Part shown: positions 1 to 5,170 of the stretch, piece by piece
Layout: each line of letters opens with the position of its first letter
Numbering within the stretch: position 1 is the stretch's first letter
Assembly (NCBI GenBank): GCA_025454715.1
Contig: JALONY010000074.1
Location: 1 to 10,150, forward strand
Length of the DNA stretch: 10,150 bases
Direction of reading: 5' to 3'
Source: Anaerolineae bacterium
GTDB taxonomy: Bacteria > Chloroflexota > Anaerolineae > Aggregatilineales > Phototrophicaceae
Position numbers and translations under genes: made by a program
Notes under the pieces: model-generated
The model's database searches: none
What the model was told of the DNA's origin: nothing
What the model saw: only the letters and a program-made list of their open reading frames with translations

Positions 1-1
1 C

Positions 2-226
2 GCACCACAGGCCATCTCTGTCCTTTCCCCGCGTGAGGGCGTCGATTCGTTTTGGGCTGGGGACGGTGCGATTTATGCTCAGCGCCTCAGCGCACAACTC
101 CCCCAAAGCCGCTTAAACAAGATTATCGGCACACCGGTCTATCAACACATGACGATACGGAACTGGAACACGACCACCAAACTCCTCGACCTGATACGCA
201 CCGTCGATACGCCCGATGTGCCCTGA
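2..226 (+). CDS. DUF1697 family protein, C-terminal end (5' end outside window)
   Basis: The reading frame is open from the window edge and ends at TGA 224-226, giving the last 74 residues of a protein. Its ending, TIRNWNTTTKLLDLI (codons at about 152-196), matches the hallmark C-terminal signature of DUF1697 proteins, which usually finish with an 'aTtRNWnTvtKLleL' motif. Before it comes a segment with a tyrosine in an 'AIYAQRL' stretch and 'QSRLNKIIG', corresponding to the family's usual 'vYl..p.G.gkSkl....iek.lG' segment. DUF1697 proteins are about 180 residues long, cytoplasmic and of unknown biochemical function, so roughly the first 100 residues lie upstream of the window. The next gene on the same strand starts 78 bp downstream behind its own ribosome binding site. 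The family call is an inference from motif memory, but the signature is distinctive. Confidence 0.85.
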   Translation, partial: APQAISVLSPREGVDSFWAGDGAIYAQRLSAQLPQSRLNKIIGTPVYQHMTIRNWNTTTKLLDLIRTVDTPDVP

Positions 227-231
227 AACGC

Positions 232-254
232 GGGCGGTCAGGGCGCGCCCGCCC
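232..254 (+). terminator. GC-rich hairpin after the DUF1697 gene, possible weak terminator
   Basis: GGGCGG (232-237) pairs with CCGCCC (249-254) around an 11-nt loop that itself contains the palindrome GGGCGCGCCC. It begins 6 nt after the DUF1697 stop codon. Only two T residues follow, so intrinsic termination would be weak. In a GC-rich genome such a short stem could be chance. Confidence 0.3.
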
Positions 255-304
255 TTCATCCCTCGTCACCGATTTTCACCACGCCTGCCCAAGGATACCC
301 CCGC

Positions 305-1422
305 ATGACCCGCTTTTTATACCTGAACATCCCCGCCTCTGGCCACGTCAACCCCGCGCTCGGGGTGGTCGGCCGGAATATGACGCCTTGGAAGCGCGCC
401 AGCACGAGGGCAACATCGCTTATAACTGCGTCAAATTGCTCGAAATCGGCCAGCGCCTGTTGCCGTTCACCCGTGACCTCATCCGCACGCACCGCCCCGA
501 TGCGGTGATTTTCGACTCGCTGGCGGGCTGGGGCAGGTGGGCGGCGGCGCTGGAGGGCGTGCCCGCCGCCGCCTTCATCACCACTTTCGTCTTTGCCCCG
601 GGGGCGGTGCCGCCGATGTCGCCCGCGGTATTCGCCAAAACCGCCCTACAATTCGTGCGCGGCGCGCCCGATTATCTGCGGGTGCGTGGGCGCTTGGGGG
701 CGCTGGGGGTGCGCGGCGTCGGCTACACCGACCCCGTCACCAACGCCAGCCCGTCGTGCAACATCGTGTTTACATCGCGCCAGTTCCAGCCCGACGAGGC
801 GCGCTTGGGCGCGGCCTATACGTTCGTCGGGGCGTCGCTGGGCAATCGCACCGACCCGCTCGACCTCGACCTCTCGCCCGACCTGCCGCTGGTCTATGTG
901 TCGCTGGGCACGGTCAACAACCAAAATCCGGCCTTTTATCGGGCGTGTTTCGCGGCGCTGGGCGACCTGCCGGTGCAGGTGGTATTGTCGGTGGGGCATA
1001 AGACCGACCTCGCGGCGCTGGGCACCCCGCCCGCCAACACCACCGTCCGCCCGTTCGTCGCCCAATTGGAGGTGCTGCGGCGCGCCGCGGCCTTCGTCAC
1101 GCACGGCGGGCTGAACAGCGTGCACGAGGGCTTGACGTTCGGGGTGCCGCTGGTGGTCGTGCCGCAACAGGTCGAGCAGGGCACGGTCGCGCAACGGGTG
1201 GCCAAGCTGGGGGCGGGCATCGCGTTGATGGGCGAGGCCATCACGCCCGCGCAATTGCGGGCGGCGGTGCAGCGTGCCTTGTCCGAGCCCGCTTTGCGCG
1301 CACAGTCCGCCGCGCTGGGCAAGAGCTTGGCCGAGGCGGGCGGCGCACCGGTGGCCGCCGAGACCCTCTTGGCGTGGCTCAGTCGTCAGCCCGCGTCTGC
1401 GACAGCACCCGCCCGGGGCTGA
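305..1422 (+). pseudogene. MGT-type (UDP-glycosyl transferase, GT1) glycosyltransferase with an out-of-frame internal deletion
   Basis: The gene starts at ATG 305 behind AAGGA (291-295), 9 nt upstream. The first 22 codons give the family's typical N-terminus, MTRFLYLNIPASGHVNPAL followed by GVV. At about 365-377 homology jumps to a different frame, where it resumes at EYDALEARQHEGN and runs without interruption to TGA 1420-1422. The original frame stops at 508. About 50-60 residues that normally link the GHVNP loop to this point (the 'ELvrRGHeV.yf' strand and following helix) are absent, so I infer a deletion of 3k+1 bases, roughly 150-180 bp. The C-terminal half is intact: VYVSLGT (codons near 892-912) and the nucleotide-sugar donor site FVTHGGLNSVHEGLTFGVPL followed by VVVPQQVEQ (about 1093-1173). 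Such enzymes transfer sugars from UDP-sugars to small lipophilic acceptors in the cytoplasm. As it stands it should not make a functional enzyme. An assembly error is the alternative. Confidence 0.8.
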
Positions 1423-1909
1423 CCAGCGACACGCCTTGCGTGCCCCGCGTGCTGACCATCACCGCCTCGATGACCGGCTCGTAGACCGGTTGCTCCGCGC
1501 CCCACTCGACGATGAAATTGGCACCCCAGCCGCCGCTTTGGTCACGCGACGACACGATGAAGCCGGTGGTGGCCAGCGGCGGCAATTGCACCGGCTCGGT
1601 GATGTAATTACGCACCAGCGCGCCCTCGGTGTTGTAATAGCTGACCTCGCGGATAATCAGCGGGTTGTCGCTGTCGGTGTTGTGGATGGCCAAGGTCACG
1701 GCCAGTTCGAGGCTCTCGCCGTCCGGCGTCAAAAACACCTGTGAATAGGCGGGCACGTACACCCGTTGGCCGGTCACGATTTGCAGGTCGTTGGCCGTCA
1801 CCGGCAGCACGACCGGCGCAGGCAACCCGCCGGAGTCGGTGGGTGCGCCCGCGCCACACCCCGCCATCATCAGCGCCAAAACCACCCACCAGCCCGTTTT
1901 TCCCCACAT
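1379..1909 (-). CDS. DUF3124 family putative lipoprotein
   Basis: This encodes 176 residues. The start at 1909 is chosen because AGAAAGGG lies 8 nt upstream and because it places a signal peptide at the N-terminus. An in-frame ATG at 1951 would add 14 non-signal residues. Residues 1-18 form a lipoprotein signal: a hydrophobic stretch and the lipobox LMMAGC with Cys18 as the lipidated residue, so the mature protein should be anchored on the outer face of the membrane. The mature part carries the DUF3124 pattern: GQRVYVPAYSQVF (48-60), LAIHNTDSDNPLIIREVSYY (73-92, an Ig-like strand pair), QSGGWGANFIVEW (124-136), EPVIEAVMVSTRGTQGVSL (144-162) and SPGR (164-167). The domain has no assigned function. 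The 3' end overlaps the convergent glycosyltransferase remnant by 44 bp. It is transcribed divergently from the TIR-FGE gene and shares its upstream region. Confidence 0.85.
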   Translation of the reverse strand: MWGKTGWWVVLALMMAGCGAGAPTDSGGLPAPVVLPVTANDLQIVTGQRVYVPAYSQVFLTPDGESLELAVTLAIHNTDSDNPLIIREVSYYNTEGALVRNYITEPVQLPPLATTGFIVSSRDQSGGWGANFIVEWGAEQPVYEPVIEAVMVSTRGTQGVSLVSPGRVLSQTRADD

Positions 1910-2021
1910 CGCCGTTGCCCTTTCTGCACCGTTTAAGCTTGTGATGAGCATAACACAGGCCGCGCCCGCTCACCGCCGCCTCTTAACATCCCGACAAACA
2001 AGGCTTTATCTTGCCGTGGGA

Positions 2022-2044
2022 TACTGTCGGTCAACCTGACAGTC
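2022..2044. promoter_or_regulatory. Operator-like inverted repeat TACTGT-N11-ACAGTC upstream of the TIR-FGE gene
   Basis: TACTGTC (2022-2028) and GACAGTC (2038-2044) form an inverted repeat; its perfect arms are ACTGTC (2023-2028) and GACAGT (2038-2043). It ends one base before the Shine-Dalgarno sequence GGAG (2045-2048) and 14 nt before ATG 2059. The same half-sites with the same 11-bp spacing occur upstream of the astacin gene at 5005-5027. The repeat could act as a DNA operator or as an RNA hairpin in the leader. That it is regulatory is an inference. Confidence 0.45.
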
Positions 2045-2054
2045 GGAGACCGAC
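2026..2054 (+). promoter_or_regulatory. Leader hairpin overlapping the TIR-FGE ribosome binding site
   Basis: GTCGGTC (2026-2032) is perfectly complementary to GACCGAC (2048-2054). The loop (2033-2047) holds most of the Shine-Dalgarno GGAG (2045-2048), whose last base lies in the stem. This 7-bp stem and the ACTGTC/GACAGT stem (2023-2043) share bases 2026-2028 and cannot form together. Such mutually exclusive structures could modulate translation of the TIR-FGE gene, but both are short. Confidence 0.3.
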
Positions 2055-2058
2055 CCCG

Positions 2059-3258
2059 ATGAACGCGACCGTATTCCTGTGTTTCCGCCGCAAAGACTGG
2101 GCGCTGGCGCACCTGATCGCCCGCGACCTCGAAGACTATATCGACGCTCAAATCATCATGGACGACCGCACCATCGACGGCGAGCACCTCGAGGCGCAGT
2201 TGTTGCCCAAAGTCCACAACAGTGCCGCGCTTTTGGTCGTCGTGACCAACAACACGTTCGAGGAAGAGCGCATCGGGCGGCACGATGACCGCGTGCGCCG
2301 CATCTTGCGCGCTGGCCTCGAGGCGCGCCGCCCGATATTGCCGATTTATGCCGATGGGGCGCGCCCGCGCTATAACCTGCCGGAGGACATCCGCGCCGTG
2401 GCGTGGGCGGACGGCGTGACGCTGGCGCACATCTCGTATCAGGCGACGCTGGAAAAGCTGGCCAACCTGATGGCGCTTCAGGTCGGGGTGGCGCGCAAGC
2501 AACAAGCCGTGGCGGTGGCCGCCGCGGGGGGCTTCACCACCAACACCCGCGTCTCGGTCAGCATGACCGACCACACCGAGGACAGCGCGCCCCTCAAGCC
2601 GCGCACCAGCCTGCCGTTGCTGGAGTGGGTGAACCTGCCCAACGGCACCCTGACGATGCAGACGGTGGCGGCGGCTTTCGAGGTCGCCCCGTTCGCCATC
2701 TCGCGCTACCCGGTCACCAATGAGCAATATCAGATGTTCATCGACGACCTCGGCTATTCGGATCAGCGCTGGTGGGAGGGGTTGATTTACCCCCGCGAGG
2801 TCGAGTTGCCGCCGCGCAACCGCGCCGACCACCCCGTCATCAACATCACGTGGCACGAGGCGGTCGCGTTTTGCCGTTGGCTGAGCCACAAAACTGGCCT
2901 CGACCTGTCGTTGCCGACCGAGGCGCAATGGCAATGGGCATCGCACGGCGAGGCGCGCACCAATTACCCGTGGGGCGAGGCGTTCGATTTGTCGCGCTGC
3001 AACATCAAAGAGAGCGGTATCGGCGGCACCACGCCGGTGATGCAGTACCCCAGCGGGGTCAGCCCGTTCGGGGTGTCGGATTTGTCGGGCAATGTGTGGG
3101 AGTGGACGCGCAGCGAGTTCGACAGCCCCGATAAGGACGCCACCCTCAAAATTACCTCGCCGACGTTGCGCGGCGGCTCGTTCGAGGAGCGGATGAAGCA
3201 CGTCCGCACCACCAGCCGCGCCCGCTATTACCCACACCTGCGCCGCCAGGTGGGCTAG
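2059..3258 (+). CDS. TIR domain-FGE-sulfatase (C-type-lectin fold) fusion protein
   Basis: This encodes 399 residues. ATG 2059 is preferred over upstream in-frame codons because GGAG (2045-2048) lies 10 nt away and the TIR fold begins at once. Residues 3-137 form a TIR-like domain: VFLCFRRKDWA (5-15, in place of VFiSYrRkD), IIMDDRTIDGEHL (32-44), AALLVVVTNN (56-65), then VRRILRAGLEARRPILPIY (79-97). Ile82 sits where NAD-cleaving TIRs usually carry a catalytic Glu, so NADase activity is doubtful. A low-complexity linker (about 145-185) leads to an FGE-sulfatase domain (187-395), with ISRYPVTNEQY (214-224), VINITWHEAVAFCRWLS (260-276), LPTEAQWQWASHGE (285-298), YPWG (303-306), VSPFGVSDLSGNVWEWT (334-350) and RGGSF (371-375). 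The two catalytic cysteines of true formylglycine-generating enzymes are replaced by Glu377 and Val382, so the domain probably binds a ligand or partner. No signal peptide is seen, so the protein is probably cytoplasmic. TIR-FGE fusions occur in signalling and conflict proteins; a defence role here is inferred. The stop lies 3 bp from the convergent protease gene. Confidence 0.85.
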   Translation: MNATVFLCFRRKDWALAHLIARDLEDYIDAQIIMDDRTIDGEHLEAQLLPKVHNSAALLVVVTNNTFEEERIGRHDDRVRRILRAGLEARRPILPIYADGARPRYNLPEDIRAVAWADGVTLAHISYQATLEKLANLMALQVGVARKQQAVAVAAAGGFTTNTRVSVSMTDHTEDSAPLKPRTSLPLLEWVNLPNGTLTMQTVAAAFEVAPFAISRYPVTNEQYQMFIDDLGYSDQRWWEGLIYPREVELPPRNRADHPVINITWHEAVAFCRWLSHKTGLDLSLPTEAQWQWASHGEARTNYPWGEAFDLSRCNIKESGIGGTTPVMQYPSGVSPFGVSDLSGNVWEWTRSEFDSPDKDATLKITSPTLRGGSFEERMKHVRTTSRARYYPHLRRQVG

Positions 3259-3261
3259 GGG

Positions 3262-4968
3262 TTACGGTGCGGGTAGGGGCAGGGGCAACGGCGCGACCAC
3301 CCCACCGCTACTCCGCACCAACCGCACGTTATCCAGCCTCAGGAAATCGGTGGCGGTGCCGGTGGACAAGAAGCGCACGGTGATGCTGCGAACATCGGCA
3401 CGCGGGATCGTGAAGTTGGACTCGAAACGCAGATATGACGTAATCGCACTACCGGTTTGCGCAGGCAAATCGAAGCTCTGGCGCGTGCCGTCCCGATAGC
3501 GCACGAACACCCGTGGGCGGAGGTTGTGGGTAGTCTGGCGGGTGCGCAGGCTGTAGCTGAGCGTGTAGGTGTCGCCTGCCGCAAATGTCCACCCCGCGGG
3601 GAAGGTAGCCACGGTGGAGACGCTACTGGCCTCGTTGACACCCCCGATGAACTCCATCGCACAATTGCTACGCTCTGCACCGATGTAGCCATTGCACACG
3701 ATCCGGTCGTTGTTGCCCGTGCTGCTGATTGTCCAGCCGTTGGTACCCGCCTCGAACCCGCCGTGTGACAACAGGTTGTCGGTGCGTGACCATGTGATGT
3801 TGACATTTCCGCTGTAGTATGAATCTCCAACGACCATCAGGTAATAGCGGACGCCTGCCTGCGCCTCGAACTGCACTCCCTCGGGGAAGTTTCTACTGAT
3901 TTGTTTACAGCCTTGCACGTACCATTGCCCATTGACCCTTCGCCAGACGATAAGGGTATGTGAGTAGGAGTAGCTTTCGCCTCGGCTATTGAACGTATAC
4001 GTGCCGGTGACCGACGGGCGGAACGTATACCACAATGTGCTCTGGTTTACGGACGCACAATCGCCACGGGGCTCTGCAAACATGTTGAACCAGCCATTAT
4101 CGATGTTGATGGTATTGACGCCCTCCGCCAAGGGGATGGCATTGCTCGGCAGATCGCCACGGTGAGGGTACAGCCAGTTCATCGTCGCTTCGTCGCTTCT
4201 ACTCAACTGGTTGGGCCGTCCCATGAAACCCGGTCGGTTGTAGCCCTCATACGGTGGCCTAGCGCGCAGGGTCGGCTGGCCATTGACCGAGAACGCATAC
4301 TGGTCGTAGTGCATCACCGAGTTGAAATTGTAGGGGGCAAAAATGCCGGTACCTTCCCATGTGTAGAAGTTCGCTTCTGCGCCCGGGGCGATGTTCTGCC
4401 ACAAGACCTCGACGTACTGATCGCGATCGATGCGGCTTTGCTCGTGCAAGAGGCCGAGGGCGTGCCCCAGCTCGTGCACGATGACCAAGTTATAATCCCA
4501 ATTGTAGATGCCCAGCAGTTGCACGCCACCGATGCGCCCGACATACGACCAGTTACCGTCGGAGTTGATGATGCGGAGGTAATCGGCCTGCGTGGTGCGC
4601 GGCACGAAACGCACCGCCGAGACGGCCTCCCATCCGCGCATTGCCTCGCGTGTCCGGTCGCGGTTTACCGGCGCGACATAGCTCGGCTTGGTTATGTCAG
4701 TGGCGAACACGTAGGGCACTTCGTAGTAGTCGCCGACCTTTGGCCATTTGCTGAAGGCGTCGGCATTGAAGCCAGCGCGGCTGGTCAACATGCTTTCGGG
4801 GATGACCATATCACCGAGGCGTGTGTAGCCCTCGCGGAGGGTATCTTCGTCCGAGTCGGGGCTAGGGAGCGGCAACGGGGCATCGCCCTGCCCGAACGTG
4901 AGCGTGGCGATGGCCATGATAAGGTTGAGTGTGATGAGGCCAATCAGACCCCAAAGCCGTTTGTTCAT
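3262..4968 (-). CDS. Secreted astacin-family (M12A) zinc metalloprotease with C-terminal binding domains
   Basis: This encodes 568 residues. An N-terminal signal sequence (1-26, hydrophobic core at 6-22) is followed by a Pro/Leu/Asp-rich stretch. The catalytic domain covers about 75-268. It contains the full astacin zinc signature HELGHALGLLHEQSR (165-179), with ligands His165, His169 and His175 and catalytic Glu166. The Met-turn SVMHY (217-221) supplies Met219 and Tyr221, and the domain closes at MNWLYPH (263-269). Residues about 273-395 resemble a PPC-type beta-sandwich (TLWYTFRPSVTGTYTF, 311-326, and YYLMVVGDSYYSG, 375-387). Residues about 397-552 resemble a CBM4/9-type jelly roll (NLLSHGGFEAGTNGWTI, 398-414, and DFLRLDNVRLVRS, 541-553), suggesting attachment to glycans or cell surfaces. 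The protein ends in APLPLPLPAP, echoing APLPLPSP after the signal peptide. AGAGGA (4981-4986) lies 12 nt upstream of the start, slightly far. GC is visibly low: sampled 60-base lines at 3901 and 4321 contain 30 and 29 G+C, against 43 at 6001, which hints at transfer. Confidence 0.9.
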   Translation of the reverse strand: MNKRLWGLIGLITLNLIMAIATLTFGQGDAPLPLPSPDSDEDTLREGYTRLGDMVIPESMLTSRAGFNADAFSKWPKVGDYYEVPYVFATDITKPSYVAPVNRDRTREAMRGWEAVSAVRFVPRTTQADYLRIINSDGNWSYVGRIGGVQLLGIYNWDYNLVIVHELGHALGLLHEQSRIDRDQYVEVLWQNIAPGAEANFYTWEGTGIFAPYNFNSVMHYDQYAFSVNGQPTLRARPPYEGYNRPGFMGRPNQLSRSDEATMNWLYPHRGDLPSNAIPLAEGVNTINIDNGWFNMFAEPRGDCASVNQSTLWYTFRPSVTGTYTFNSRGESYSYSHTLIVWRRVNGQWYVQGCKQISRNFPEGVQFEAQAGVRYYLMVVGDSYYSGNVNITWSRTDNLLSHGGFEAGTNGWTISSTGNNDRIVCNGYIGAERSNCAMEFIGGVNEASSVSTVATFPAGWTFAAGDTYTLSYSLRTRQTTHNLRPRVFVRYRDGTRQSFDLPAQTGSAITSYLRFESNFTIPRADVRSITVRFLSTGTATDFLRLDNVRLVRSSGGVVAPLPLPLPAP

Positions 4969-5004
4969 CGCTGTTTCATGTCCTCTGACTGACTATGAAA
5001 GACG

Positions 5005-5032
5005 TACTGTGTCTTTAAGATACAGTATTTTA
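5005..5032 (-). promoter_or_regulatory. Operator-like palindrome and candidate -10 upstream of the astacin gene
   Basis: TACTGTGTCTT (5005-5015) and AAGATACAGTA (5017-5027) form an inverted repeat of 11-bp arms around a single central base, with one mismatch (5011/5021). Read on the minus strand, TAAAAT (5032-5027) abuts the palindrome and is a reasonable -10, though no convincing -35 was found. Transcription would then start inside the palindrome, 36 nt or more upstream of the protease start at 4968. This is the position expected for a repressor site. The surrounding stretch 4987-5060 is the most AT-rich in the window, consistent with a promoter. Binding by the neighbouring PucR-type protein is possible but unsupported. 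Confidence 0.5.
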
Positions 5033-5101
5033 GGGCAGAAAAGAGATTAAAAAACGTGTGATACCCGCCGCGATACCACCGCCATGTTTTAGGCCAAGCA
5101 G

Positions 5102-5139
5102 CACACCACCCCCGCCAGCGTACCGGCGGGGGTGGTGTG
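5102..5139 (-). terminator. Perfect 15-bp hairpin downstream of the PucR-family gene
   Basis: CACACCACCCCCGCC (5102-5116) is perfectly complementary to GGCGGGGGTGGTGTG (5125-5139) around the 8-nt loop AGCGTACC. It lies 31 bp beyond the stop codon of the PucR-family gene and upstream of the astacin promoter, where a terminator for the minus-strand transcript would be expected. No T-run follows on the minus strand, and only TTT follows on the plus strand, so it is not a canonical intrinsic terminator. It may stop polymerase by stem strength alone or protect the 3' end. Confidence 0.6.
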
Positions 5140-5170
5140 TTTGGGGGCGGGGTGGGAGGGGCGCGCCGCG

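Larger units (their letters stand above)
1910..2058. promoter_or_regulatory. Divergent intergenic region between the DUF3124 lipoprotein gene and the TIR-FGE gene
   Basis: These 149 bp separate two divergent starts and must hold both promoters. No strong -35/-10 pair is visible. On the plus strand TTAACA (1983-1988) could act as a -35, with a weak TTTATC (2005-2010) at a 16-bp spacer, or GATACT (2020-2025) could serve as a poor -10. On the minus strand TATGCT, read from the bottom strand near 1947-1952, is a possible -10 without a recognisable -35. The part nearest the TIR gene contains the inverted repeats listed separately. Confidence 0.45.

Noticed and set aside
52..304. N-terminal extension of the glycosyltransferase frame back to 52
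   Set aside because: That stretch overlaps the DUF1697 end in another frame, has no homology-like content, and the true start with a ribosome site is ATG 305.
1933..3237. Long open frame antisense to the TIR-FGE gene
   Set aside because: It mirrors a confidently identified gene; its product is Arg/His/Gly-rich and shows no domain. Such frames are normal in GC-rich DNA.
3160..3258. Diversity-generating retroelement variable region at the end of the FGE domain
   Set aside because: The C-type-lectin fold is a typical target, but there is no reverse transcriptase or template repeat in the window and no enrichment of AAY codons at the C-terminus.
4162..4992. Open frame antisense to the astacin gene
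   Set aside because: It lies wholly opposite the zinc-protease coding sequence, with no start context or recognisable domain.
5005..5027. LexA (SOS) box
   Set aside because: The half-sites CTGT/ACAG resemble the proteobacterial LexA box, but the spacing is 11 bp instead of 8, and this box type is not expected in Chloroflexota.
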